64,000 nucleotides of DNA from an uncultured Pelagibacteraceae bacterium (lineage in GTDB: Bacteria; Pseudomonadota; Alphaproteobacteria; Pelagibacterales; Pelagibacteraceae): contig CACHGH010000005.1 in assembly GCA_902579215.1 (NCBI GenBank), forward strand, positions 1-64,000. The letters run 5' to 3'. Below are positions 33,105 to 41,507 of this stretch, piece by piece (position 1 is the stretch's first letter; each line of letters opens with the position of its first letter). Below the pieces are notes generated by a model. That model searched no databases. It worked only from the letters and a program-made list of their open reading frames with translations, and was not told where the DNA came from. The position numbers and the translations under genes were made by a program.

Positions 33105-33821
33105 ATGACTAAAAAAAAAGACTATGATTACAATACTATCCCTATTGGCTTTTATGATCAAATATTCTCCAGAAAATCTGGTGTTAGAAGCGCATGGCAT
33201 CATATAAAATTTTCTTTCTTAAAAAGCAAAATACCAAAAAGTAATTATCATTTAGATATTGGTTGTGGACCAGGAACCTTTATAGGTTTTTTACAAACAA
33301 AGAAATCAGTCGGTGTAGATATCTCAAAAACACAAATTGATTATGCAAATAAGCTTTACAAAAAAAAAAATAAAAAGTTTATTAAAATGAAAAAAAACAA
33401 AATTCCATTTAAAAAAAATTCATTTGATTCAATATCTATGATTGAGCTTATTGAGCATTTGCCTAAGATAGAAATTTTAAAACTAATTAATGAAGCCCAT
33501 TCAAAAATTAAACATGGTGGTAAATTGTACATTACAACTCCTAACTATAGGTCAATTTGGCCTTTATTAGAGCTAATTGTAAATATTTTATCAGAAGTAT
33601 CTTATGAAGACCAACATATAACAAAACTTAACAAAAAAAAATTATTAGATTTAATAGATTTAAAAAAATTTAAAGTTAGAAATATTTCAACTTATATATT
33701 TTTATCTCCATTTCTTGCTTTTTTTTCTTTTAGATTAGCTATTTCTTTTTTAAAAATTGATAATTTTTTAACTTATTTTTTTCCAGGACATTCTATTTAT
33801 CTAGAGTTAGAAAAAATTTAA
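33105..33821 (+). CDS. Class I SAM-dependent methyltransferase (UbiG-like)
   Basis: I start at ATG 33105; the upstream TTG at 33084 is a weaker choice and lies on the tmRNA promoter. The 238-residue protein has SAM motif I HLDIGCGPGTFIGFL, VGVDISKTQIDYA, then DSISMIELIEHLPKIEILKLINEAHSKIKHGGKLYITTPN (motifs II-III). A hydrophobic C-terminal segment (about residues 200-220) suggests membrane association. This is a Methyltransf_11/UbiG-like fold, often linked to surface glycan or lipid modification; the substrate is not evident. The stop overlaps the following reverse gene by 4 bp. Confidence 0.8.
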   Translation: MTKKKDYDYNTIPIGFYDQIFSRKSGVRSAWHHIKFSFLKSKIPKSNYHLDIGCGPGTFIGFLQTKKSVGVDISKTQIDYANKLYKKKNKKFIKMKKNKIPFKKNSFDSISMIELIEHLPKIEILKLINEAHSKIKHGGKLYITTPNYRSIWPLLELIVNILSEVSYEDQHITKLNKKKLLDLIDLKKFKVRNISTYIFLSPFLAFFSFRLAISFLKIDNFLTYFFPGHSIYLELEKI

Positions 33822-35131
33822 TTGATTTTGTTAGGTTGTCTAAATTGGAAATACCAACCAGGAATCTGTTTGTGATTAATATTTAGGTACATATATTTAT
33901 TTGGATAATTCCATATTTTAATTCTATAATTAGGATTATTTTTCCATATTTTTATTTCTTCTTTCCAATGAGGACAACCCATACAAATTAAAAAACTAGG
34001 ATATTTTGCATTATGTTTAAATTCGTAAGAACCAGCCATCAAACTAAAAAAAATTATAATCATTGAGATTATTTTTATTATTTTTTGATCATATTGCACA
34101 AGACGAAGAAAAATAAAAAGCAATATTATCCCTGGTACTACTGCATACCTTCCTTGAACTTGACTACCCCAAGAACCAATAAAAACAAGTAAACTTTCTG
34201 TAATAAAAAAAAGAAATAAAAAAATTAAAGTTTTATCTTTTTCTTTTTTTGTTAAAAAAATAAATAAATAAATTGCAATAAAAATAAAACATAAAAAAAT
34301 AATTAAAAGTATAGAAGTATTAATATTATATAAATTTCCAATTATATATTGACTTGTTTCTCTTCCTAGTATTGATTTTACAACAACGTTGTAACAATAA
34401 TTTATAAGCTTTTCTATTGAAGGCTGAAATCTCACATCGAAAACCATATTATTTACTTTAGTGTAAATAACTATTGCAAATTGAATTAAAGTTGCAAAAG
34501 CGATAAAGATAAAATTTTTAAAATCAGTTTTGTTTTTAGTTAATAAATATTTGACCAGGAAAAATGGAGATAGTGCGCATACGTATAAGGCTGACATGCC
34601 ACCAATAAACAAAACATATGGAGAAGTTGCATGTATAGGTTTTTGATCTTCATTATTTTGAAAAAAAATTAAGACAGTTAAAATTCCAAAAAACGATTGA
34701 GAATTTAGAGTATTTAACCAAATTTCAGGAACAATTGGAGGGGATAAAATAACTAAAAACGAAGATATTACTTTGTAATATATATTAATCAGTAAAGAGG
34801 AGCTTGAGTTTAAAATATAATAAATAATAAATAATTTTAAAAACAGAGACAAATAAACAGTTGCAAAAGGAGCATATTCTATAGGTGGGATTAGAGCTAA
34901 AACTGAACCAATATTTGCCCAAAGATTAAAATATCCCGCTTGCCAAAAAATTTGAAATAAACCATAAATTGGGCCTTCAACGTAAGAGTTCCTAAACCAA
35001 TAAAAACCTTCCTCTGATACAAATCTGCTATTTAGCAAAATATAAGGACTTCTATAAAAAATTATTATCAGTAGGGCTAAGAATGAAAATAATTTCAACT
35101 TAAAATGGTAATCTTTAAATAAATTTTGCAT
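33818..35131 (-). CDS. Multi-pass membrane protein, possibly GT-C glycosyltransferase
   Basis: A 437-residue protein with about ten to eleven membrane helices and no cytoplasmic catalytic domain. The first outside loop reads RFVSEEGFYWFRNSYVEGP, an acidic pair in the place where GT-C lipid-linked glycosyltransferases keep their catalytic carboxylates. The last part is a polar domain with ICMGCPHWKEEIKIWKNNPN. I do not recognise a named family. Its neighbour, a sugar- or lipid-type methyltransferase, and its topology suggest envelope glycosylation, which is inference only. Confidence 0.55.
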   Translation of the reverse strand: MQNLFKDYHFKLKLFSFLALLIIIFYRSPYILLNSRFVSEEGFYWFRNSYVEGPIYGLFQIFWQAGYFNLWANIGSVLALIPPIEYAPFATVYLSLFLKLFIIYYILNSSSSLLINIYYKVISSFLVILSPPIVPEIWLNTLNSQSFFGILTVLIFFQNNEDQKPIHATSPYVLFIGGMSALYVCALSPFFLVKYLLTKNKTDFKNFIFIAFATLIQFAIVIYTKVNNMVFDVRFQPSIEKLINYCYNVVVKSILGRETSQYIIGNLYNINTSILLIIFLCFIFIAIYLFIFLTKKEKDKTLIFLFLFFITESLLVFIGSWGSQVQGRYAVVPGIILLFIFLRLVQYDQKIIKIISMIIIFFSLMAGSYEFKHNAKYPSFLICMGCPHWKEEIKIWKNNPNYRIKIWNYPNKYMYLNINHKQIPGWYFQFRQPNKIN

Positions 35132-35184
35132 TTTCCTTTTTATTGTTGATATACAAATAACATTAGATAATCGATTAATAAATC

Positions 35185-36132
35185 ATGAAATTAACAAAAG
35201 AGCAGTCACAAGAAATAAAGGACCAACAATCCCAGGAAAATAAAACTAAAAGGGTCACGGCTCCAGAATTAGAAAAAATGCTTTATGAAGCGATCTCTGT
35301 TTTAGACCATGGATTTATAAGAGTTGTTGATTATATGGGGGACGATACATCTATTGTTCAAGCTGCCAGGGTTTCTTATGGAAAAGGAACAAAAAAAGTT
35401 AACACTGATGTAGGTTTGATTAAATACTTGATGAGACATTGGCACAGCACTCCATTTGAAATGTGCGAAATAAAATATCATGTAAAGTTACCAATCTTTA
35501 TAGCAAGACAATGGATAAGACATAGAACTGCAAACGTAAATGAATATTCTGCAAGATATTCAATATTAGACAAAGAATTCTATTTACCTGCCTCAGAACA
35601 TTTGGCTGCACAATCTCAAAGCAATAGACAAGGCCGAGGAAATGTTATTGAGGGAGATCAGGCTAAACAAGTTTTAGATTTGTTAAAAAATGATGCTGAA
35701 AGAACTTATAAAAATTATGAAGAAATGCTTAATGAGAGATACGATGGAAGCATAATTGATGAAAAAAAAATTGGTTTAGCAAGAGAGTTGGCAAGAATGA
35801 ATTTAACACTTAATACTTATACCCAATGGTATTGGAAAACTGATTTATTAAACCTCATGAATTTTTTAAGGCTAAGAGCGGATACACATGCTCAATATGA
35901 GATAAGAGCTTATGCCGATGTAATGTTAGATACGTTAAAAAAGTGGGTTCCAATAACTTATGAAGCGTTTATGGATTATAGAGTAGGAGGCACAGAAGTT
36001 TCTGCTAAAGGAAAATTAATAATCCAAAAATTAATTAAAGGAGAGAAAGTATCTATTGATGACTCTGGGCTTTCTAAAAGAGAATGGAATGAGTTAATGA
36101 TAGCTTTTAATCTTAAAGATAAAGTGATTTAA
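35185..36132 (+). CDS. thyX: Flavin-dependent thymidylate synthase ThyX
   Basis: ThyX makes dTMP from dUMP using FAD and NADPH. The 315-residue protein carries the family motif RHR-X7-S-X-R (R112-H-R ... S122-A-R124 in [15 protein letters not shown]), plus [23 protein letters not shown] just before and [23 protein letters not shown] further on. The N-terminal 30 residues are polar and Gln/Lys-rich, longer than in minimal ThyX. It overlaps the mrp gene tail to tail by 20 bp. Confidence 0.96.
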   Translation: MKLTKEQSQEIKDQQSQENKTKRVTAPELEKMLYEAISVLDHGFIRVVDYMGDDTSIVQAARVSYGKGTKKVNTDVGLIKYLMRHWHSTPFEMCEIKYHVKLPIFIARQWIRHRTANVNEYSARYSILDKEFYLPASEHLAAQSQSNRQGRGNVIEGDQAKQVLDLLKNDAERTYKNYEEMLNERYDGSIIDEKKIGLARELARMNLTLNTYTQWYWKTDLLNLMNFLRLRADTHAQYEIRAYADVMLDTLKKWVPITYEAFMDYRVGGTEVSAKGKLIIQKLIKGEKVSIDDSGLSKREWNELMIAFNLKDKVI

Positions 36133-36925
36133 TTTTTCTCGCCAAATCTAAATATATTTTAGAAATTTTGTGATCTGGATCACTTTCAACAATGGGCATA
36201 CCAAGGTCACCTTGTTTTCCCACTTGAGGATCAATTGGAATTTCTCCTAAAAGTTCTTTTTTAAATTCTTCTGCTGTTCTTTTTACTCCACCTTCACCAA
36301 AGATTTGATATTTCTTTCCATCATCACCAATAAAATGACTCATGTTGTCAATCAAACCAATTATTTTTACACCAAGTTTGTCAAACATTTTTATTCCACG
36401 TTTTACATCTTGTAGTGCTAATTCTTGAGGAGTTGAAACGATAACAACCCCATCCATATTTATTTCTTGAGAGAAGGTTAATTGAGTGTCCCCAGTTCCT
36501 GGCGGCATATCTACGATAATAAAATCCAAATCTTTCCAAGAAACTTTTTGGGTAAAAGTTTTTATTGCACTCGTCACCATTGGTCCTCGCCAAATCATAG
36601 GCGTTTGTTCATCAGTTAGGAATCCTATAGACATGCACTGAATTTCATATTTGTTTATTGGTGTTAAAGTTTTTCCATCACTTTCGGGTTTTTTGTTTAT
36701 TGAAAATAATTTTGGTAACGAAGGCCCATAAATATCTGCATCTAGAAGACCCACTTTGCAGCCTATCTTTTTTAATGCTAAGGCTAAATTTGTCGCAAAT
36801 GTAGATTTTCCAACTCCCCCTTTTGCACTAGATATAGCTATTGTAAACTTCGTTCCTTTAATTGGGTTTTTTTGAAAGGTTTTTCCTTTCCTTGCTTCAC
36901 TTAGTCCTGCTTTTTTGTCTTCCAT
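36113..36925 (-). CDS. Mrp/ApbC-family P-loop ATPase (iron-sulfur carrier type)
   Basis: The 270-residue deviant-Walker ATPase has [13 protein letters not shown] (K40), [43 protein letters not shown] and [22 protein letters not shown], all typical of Mrp/ApbC/Nbp35. Two usual parts are absent: the N-terminal MIP18 (DUF59) domain, and the CxxC pair that normally lies in the N-M-S-Y-F-x-C-P-x-C segment; here it reads [20 protein letters not shown]. The bridging cluster is held by that CxxC in studied members, so a role as carrier needs caution. Confidence 0.88.
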   Translation of the reverse strand: MEDKKAGLSEARKGKTFQKNPIKGTKFTIAISSAKGGVGKSTFATNLALALKKIGCKVGLLDADIYGPSLPKLFSINKKPESDGKTLTPINKYEIQCMSIGFLTDEQTPMIWRGPMVTSAIKTFTQKVSWKDLDFIIVDMPPGTGDTQLTFSQEINMDGVVIVSTPQELALQDVKRGIKMFDKLGVKIIGLIDNMSHFIGDDGKKYQIFGEGGVKRTAEEFKKELLGEIPIDPQVGKQGDLGMPIVESDPDHKISKIYLDLARKIKSLYL

Positions 36926-36939
36926 TAAAGTAACTTACC

Positions 36940-36974
36940 TTGTTTTTATCTATAAAGACACTATATAGAGTGTC
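36940..36974 (+). promoter_or_regulatory. hflK promoter with overlapping inverted repeat
   Basis: TTGTTT (36940-36945), a 16-bp spacer and TATATA (36962-36967) suggest a start near 36974, three bases before the hflK ATG, so the mRNA would be almost leaderless. GACACT (36957-36962) and AGTGTC (36969-36974) are perfect inverted arms around ATATAG and overlap the -10 box. This is a plausible operator for an unknown regulator. Confidence 0.5.
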
Positions 36975-36976
36975 AT

Positions 36977-38074
36977 ATGAGTGATTTCAAAAATCAAAGC
37001 CCATGGGGAACTCCTCCACCAGGAGGAAATGGGAATGGCGATGGTGGATTTAGAGGAGGGCCAAGACCTCCTGACGTAGAAGAATTAATTAGAAAAGTAC
37101 AAGAAAAAATTAAAAAATTTTTACCCGGTGGATCTGCATCAGGCGGAAGACCAATTATTTTAGGCTTGGTAGTGCTTGCGGTAATTTGGGTTGCAAGCGG
37201 ATTATACAGAGTGTTACCTGATGAACAGGGGGTTGTTTTAAGATTTGGAAAATTTGTTAAGACTACTCAACCTGGTTTAAATTATCACATTCCTTTTCCA
37301 GTGGAGAGCGTTCTTACACCCAAAGTAACTAAAGTAAATAGAATGGATGTTGGTTTTAGATCCGAGAGAGATAGTGGATTTACTTCATCTGCAGTTGCAG
37401 ATGTTCCAGAAGAAAGCTTAATGCTGACTGGAGATGAAAATATTGTAAACATTGATTTCTCTGTTTTTTGGGTAATTAAAGATGCAGGAAATTTTTTATT
37501 TAAAATTCAAGACCCTCAAGGAACTGTTAAAGCAGCAGCAGAGACAGCAATGAGGGAAGTAATTGCAAAAAGTCAATTACAGCCGATCTTAACAGAAGGA
37601 AGAGCAAAAATTGAGGCCGAAACGGAAGAAATTATTCAATCAATTTTAGATGAATACAACAGCGGAATTCAAATCACTCAAGTTCAAACTCAAAAGGCTG
37701 ATCCACCAGATCAAGTTATAGATGCATTTAGAGATGTTCAGGCAGCAAGAGCTGATATGGAAAGATCAAAAAATGAAGCTCAAGCTTATGCTAACGATGT
37801 AATACCAAGAGCAAGAGGTGAAGCTGCTAAAATTTTACAGGCAGCAGAAGCTTACAAAAAAGAAGTTGTTGCAAGAGCAGAAGGTGAAGCAAGTAGGTTT
37901 ATAGCAATTTATACAGAATACGCTAAAGCAAAAGAAGTAACACAAGAAAGAATGTATTTAGAGACAATGGAAAAGGTTTTAGCAGATATAGATAAAGTTA
38001 TTATTGATAAAAATTCAGGATCAGGTGTAGTGCCATACTTACCACTTCCTGAATTAAAAAAGAAAGTAAACTAA
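36977..38074 (+). CDS. hflK: HflK, FtsH-associated SPFH membrane protein
   Basis: HflK and HflC form a cage around the FtsH protease in the inner membrane and modulate its access to substrates. The 365-residue protein has the Gly/Pro-rich cytoplasmic start (SPWGTPPPGG), a membrane helix at about residues 60-77, then the SPFH domain: VLPDEQGVVLRFGKF, QPGLNYHIPFPVE, AAETAMREVIAKSQLQPILTEGR. A long Ala/Glu-rich coiled coil follows. Its stop shares one base with the hflC start. Confidence 0.95.
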   Translation: MSDFKNQSPWGTPPPGGNGNGDGGFRGGPRPPDVEELIRKVQEKIKKFLPGGSASGGRPIILGLVVLAVIWVASGLYRVLPDEQGVVLRFGKFVKTTQPGLNYHIPFPVESVLTPKVTKVNRMDVGFRSERDSGFTSSAVADVPEESLMLTGDENIVNIDFSVFWVIKDAGNFLFKIQDPQGTVKAAAETAMREVIAKSQLQPILTEGRAKIEAETEEIIQSILDEYNSGIQITQVQTQKADPPDQVIDAFRDVQAARADMERSKNEAQAYANDVIPRARGEAAKILQAAEAYKKEVVARAEGEASRFIAIYTEYAKAKEVTQERMYLETMEKVLADIDKVIIDKNSGSGVVPYLPLPELKKKVN

Positions 38075-38943
38075 TGAAAGCAGGAAAAATATTATTACCA
38101 ATAGTTATCGCAATATTTGCGATAGGATTCTTTTCAATATTTATTGTAAAGGAAGTTAACCAAGCGATTGTATTACAATTTGGTGATCCTAAAAGAATAA
38201 TTTCTAAACCTGGCTTAAACTTTAAAATACCTTTTATCCAAAATGTAGTTTTTTTAGATAAAAGAATTTTAAATTTAGATGCTCCGCCAGAAGAAGTTAT
38301 CGCATCTGACCAAAAAAGATTAATTGTTGACGCATTCGCAAGGTTTCAAATTATTGATCCATTAAAGTTTTACATTTCAGTTGGTAATGAAAGAGTTGCA
38401 AGATCAAGATTAGCAACAATTATAAATTCAAGAATAAGAAGTGTTTTAGGTACACAAAGATTACAAACATTATTATCTGAAGACAGAACTAAACAAATGG
38501 CATTAATACAAGATGGAGTGAATGCTGAAGCAGAAAAATTTGGTATTAAAATAGTAGATGTAAGAATAAAAAGAGCAGACTTACCACAAGCTAACAGTGA
38601 AGCCATTTATAGAAGAATGCAAACTGAAAGAGAAAGAGAAGCTAAAGAATTTAGAGCAAAAGGTGCAGAGATGGCTGTTACAATTACATCAACTGCTGAT
38701 AAAGAAGTTGCTGTAATACTAGCTGAAGCAAACAAAAATTCTGAGATTATGAAAGGTGAAGGTGATGGACAAAGAAACAAAATTTTTGCTGATGCATTTG
38801 GCAGAGATCCTGAATTTTTCGCTTTTTATAGAGCTATGCAAGCATATGAAAAAGCACTAATTGGTGGTGACACTTCTTTAATCTTATCTCCCGACAGTGA
38901 GTTTTTCAAATTTTTTGGAAATATAAAATTAAAATCTGAATAA
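38074..38943 (+). CDS. hflC: HflC, FtsH-associated SPFH membrane protein
   Basis: Partner of HflK. The 289-residue protein has an N-terminal membrane helix (about residues 6-24) and the SPFH domain with VNQAIVLQFGDPKRI, KPGLNFKIPFIQNVVFLDKRILNLDAPPEEVIASDQKRL, and RLQTLLSEDRT. The helical region holds the typical IYRRMQTEREREAKEFRAKGAE segment. It runs into the downstream DUF2065 and protease genes with short gaps, so the four genes look like one envelope quality-control operon. Confidence 0.95.
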   Translation: MKAGKILLPIVIAIFAIGFFSIFIVKEVNQAIVLQFGDPKRIISKPGLNFKIPFIQNVVFLDKRILNLDAPPEEVIASDQKRLIVDAFARFQIIDPLKFYISVGNERVARSRLATIINSRIRSVLGTQRLQTLLSEDRTKQMALIQDGVNAEAEKFGIKIVDVRIKRADLPQANSEAIYRRMQTEREREAKEFRAKGAEMAVTITSTADKEVAVILAEANKNSEIMKGEGDGQRNKIFADAFGRDPEFFAFYRAMQAYEKALIGGDTSLILSPDSEFFKFFGNIKLKSE

Positions 38944-38954
38944 TTAAATAGCTT

Positions 38955-39140
38955 ATGAAAGAGCTAATAATTGCGCTCGGTCTCTTTTTATTTATTGAGG
39001 GGATTTTGTATGCCATATTTCCATCAAAAATGAAAAATATGCTTAAAAAATTAGACATGTTAAAGACGTCACAAATGAGAATAGGTGGTTTGATTTTTGC
39101 GATTATTGGTTTTTTAATAATTTGGTATGTAAAAAGATAG
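38955..39140 (+). CDS. DUF2065 (YjeT-like) small membrane protein
   Basis: A 61-residue protein with two membrane helices: residues about 3-19 (LIIALGLFLFIEGILYA) and 42-57 (RIGGLIFAIIGFLIIW), joined by a Lys/Met-rich loop with FPSKMKNMLKKL. This is the DUF2065 pattern; the E. coli member YjeT is also encoded beside hflKC. The function is unknown, but the conserved neighbourhood suggests a link to HflKC or FtsH. It is separated by 11 bp from hflC and 1 bp from the protease gene. Confidence 0.85.
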   Translation: MKELIIALGLFLFIEGILYAIFPSKMKNMLKKLDMLKTSQMRIGGLIFAIIGFLIIWYVKR

Positions 39141-39141
39141 T

Positions 39142-40542
39142 ATGAAAAAAATTAAAATATTAATTAAAATTTTTATATTATTAATCTTACCTTCATTAGC
39201 TAATGCTAAGGATATTCCTGCTTCTTTTGCAGATCTAGCAGAAAAATTAATGCCATCAGTGGTAAATATTTCTACTACACAAACAGTAATTACTAGCACA
39301 AACCCTTTTCCATTTCAGTTTCCTCCAGGCTCTCCATTCGAAGATATGTTTAAAGAGTTTGGAACCCCTCAAAAAAGAAAAGCAAGTGCTTTAGGGTCAG
39401 GCTTCATTATTGATGCGAAGGGGATTGTTATTACAAATAATCATGTCATTCAAGATGCAGATGACATAATTGTAAGAGTAAATGGAGATAAAGAATATAA
39501 AGCAAAAATTATAGGTGCAGACCCACTTTCAGATCTTGCAGTTTTAGAAATTGAATCTAGCGATAAATTTACACCAGTTAAATTTGGCGATTCAGACAAG
39601 GCAAGAATTGGTGATTGGGTAATAGCAATTGGAAATCCTTTTGGCTTAGGAGGAACAGTAACATCGGGCATTATATCTGCTAGGAATAGAACCATCGGTC
39701 TTACTAGATATGAAGATTATATACAAACGGATGCATCTATTAACCAAGGCAATTCAGGTGGACCTTTATTTAATATGGATGGAGATGTAATTGGAATTAA
39801 TACGGCGATATTGGGACAGTCTGGTTCTATCGGTATTGGTTTTTCTATTCCTTCAAATAATGCAAGATTAGTCATTGATCAATTAATTGAATTTGGTGAA
39901 ACAAAAAGAGGATGGCTAGGAGTAAGAATTCAAGATGTAAGTAAAGAAATTGCTGAAGTAGAAAAATTAGATAAACCTCGTGGCGCTTTAGTAGCAAGCG
40001 TTGCAAAAAATGGTCCTTCAGATAAAGCTGGAATTAAAGCTGGTGATATTATTTTAGAATTCAACGGTATTTTAATTAATGAGATGAAAGAACTTCCAAA
40101 AATAGTTGCCCAAACAAAGGTAGGTAAAACTGTTGATGTTAAAATTTGGAGAAATAAGAAAGAAATAACTAAAAAAATTAAATTAGGAAGATTAGAAACT
40201 TCAGAAGATTTTCTATTAAGCAATAAGAAGGAAGAGAATAGCAATTTTAAAATTGAAACTTTAAAAATAACAGTAAGGTTATTAACTACCGAAGATATAG
40301 AATTAAGAAAACTTCCATCAAATACATCAGGTCTTGTTATTACAAATATTGAAAAAGATAGCCCAATAAATTATTTAAATATAAATAATATTATTGTTGA
40401 AGCTCAGAAGAAAAAAATTCAATCTCCTCAGGATCTAGAAAAGATCATTAATGATGTTTTAAAGTCTAGTGAAAAAACTATGCTACTAGCAATTTACAAT
40501 AATGACAATCAAAGAAGATATATTGGTGTCAAACTAGACTAA
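39142..40542 (+). CDS. degP: DegP/DegQ-like periplasmic serine protease (HtrA family)
   Basis: The 466-residue protein has a signal peptide (cleaved after about residue 22, ANA-KD), a trypsin-like domain with triad H101 (NNHVI), D131 (DLAVLEI) and S205 (GNSGGP), and two PDZ-like regions. The first PDZ holds RGWLGVRIQDVSKE and GPSDKAGIKAGDIILEFNG; the second is shorter. It degrades or chaperones misfolded envelope proteins. It follows hflKC-DUF2065 as in other alphaproteobacteria. A 4-bp gap leads to miaA. Confidence 0.93.
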   Translation: MKKIKILIKIFILLILPSLANAKDIPASFADLAEKLMPSVVNISTTQTVITSTNPFPFQFPPGSPFEDMFKEFGTPQKRKASALGSGFIIDAKGIVITNNHVIQDADDIIVRVNGDKEYKAKIIGADPLSDLAVLEIESSDKFTPVKFGDSDKARIGDWVIAIGNPFGLGGTVTSGIISARNRTIGLTRYEDYIQTDASINQGNSGGPLFNMDGDVIGINTAILGQSGSIGIGFSIPSNNARLVIDQLIEFGETKRGWLGVRIQDVSKEIAEVEKLDKPRGALVASVAKNGPSDKAGIKAGDIILEFNGILINEMKELPKIVAQTKVGKTVDVKIWRNKKEITKKIKLGRLETSEDFLLSNKKEENSNFKIETLKITVRLLTTEDIELRKLPSNTSGLVITNIEKDSPINYLNINNIIVEAQKKKIQSPQDLEKIINDVLKSSEKTMLLAIYNNDNQRRYIGVKLD

Positions 40543-40546
40543 CATA

Positions 40547-41458
40547 ATGAACTTAAGGACTAAAATAATTTTAGTTGCTGGTCCTACTGCATCAGGAAAA
40601 TCTACTTTTGCATTAAAAATTGCAAAGAAAATCAAGGGAGAAATTATAAATGCGGATAGCATGCAAGTTTATAGTGACTTAAAAATATTAACAGCAAGGC
40701 CAAAAAACGAGGATCAAAAAAAAATTAAACATCATTTATATGGATTTCAAAAATCTTCAAAAAAATTTTCAACTGGAGAATGGTTACAGTTAGCTTATAA
40801 AAAAATTCAGCAAATTAAAAAAAAAAATAAAATTCCAATTTTAGTTGGTGGGACTGGGCTTTATTTTAAATCACTTACAGATGGACTAGTTAGAATTCCA
40901 AAAATATCGAGTAAAAAAAGAAATTATGTACGATCCTTACAGAAAAAACTAGGTCAAAAAAAATTTTATAAAAAACTAATTAAAATTGATCCTTTGGCAA
41001 AAAATATAGTTAATAAACACGATATTCAAAGATCTATTAGAGCATTTGAAATTAAAAAATATACGAAAAAATCTATGACACAATGGTTTAAAGATACTAA
41101 AGCTCTATTTACTGATGATGTTTTTATAAAATTATATTTAGATTTTCCCAGAATGGAATTGCTTAATAGAATTGAGAAAAGGACAAAACAAATGTTTAAA
41201 GAAGGAGCTATTCAAGAAGTCATAAAATTTAATAGATTAAAAATAAAAAAAGAAAATAGCGCAAACAAGATCATAGGAATTAATGAAATTAATAGATATT
41301 TGAATGGTGAGCTCAGTTTGAAGGAAACCAAGGAAATAATTTTCATAAAAACAAGACAATACGCCAAAAGACAAACTACTTGGGCAAGGGGACAAATGAA
41401 GTCTTGGCTCAAGGTTGGCCCTAAAGATCTAAATTTATTAATAAAAAAATTTAAATAA
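40547..41458 (+). CDS. miaA: tRNA dimethylallyltransferase MiaA
   Basis: MiaA prenylates A37 of tRNAs reading UNN codons. The 303-residue protein has the P-loop VAGPTASGKSTFALKIA, INADSMQVYSDLKILTARP, HHLYGF, the ILVGGTGLYFKSLTDGL segment, NKHDIQRSIRAFEI, and the C-terminal IIGINEINRYLNGELSLKE with TRQYAKRQTTWARGQ. All conserved blocks are in order. It is probably co-transcribed with the upstream protease gene. Confidence 0.96.
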   Translation: MNLRTKIILVAGPTASGKSTFALKIAKKIKGEIINADSMQVYSDLKILTARPKNEDQKKIKHHLYGFQKSSKKFSTGEWLQLAYKKIQQIKKKNKIPILVGGTGLYFKSLTDGLVRIPKISSKKRNYVRSLQKKLGQKKFYKKLIKIDPLAKNIVNKHDIQRSIRAFEIKKYTKKSMTQWFKDTKALFTDDVFIKLYLDFPRMELLNRIEKRTKQMFKEGAIQEVIKFNRLKIKKENSANKIIGINEINRYLNGELSLKETKEIIFIKTRQYAKRQTTWARGQMKSWLKVGPKDLNLLIKKFK

Positions 41459-41507
41459 TCGAGTCTAAAACTTGACCAATTAGCACAACTTCAGCTAGAT
41501 TGATCAA

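Noticed and set aside
41459-41507. Promoter or riboswitch before ilvB
   Set aside because: TTGACC at 41472 has no convincing -10 at proper spacing, and 49 bp is too short for a known riboswitch or attenuator; the gap before leuA also shows no leader peptide.
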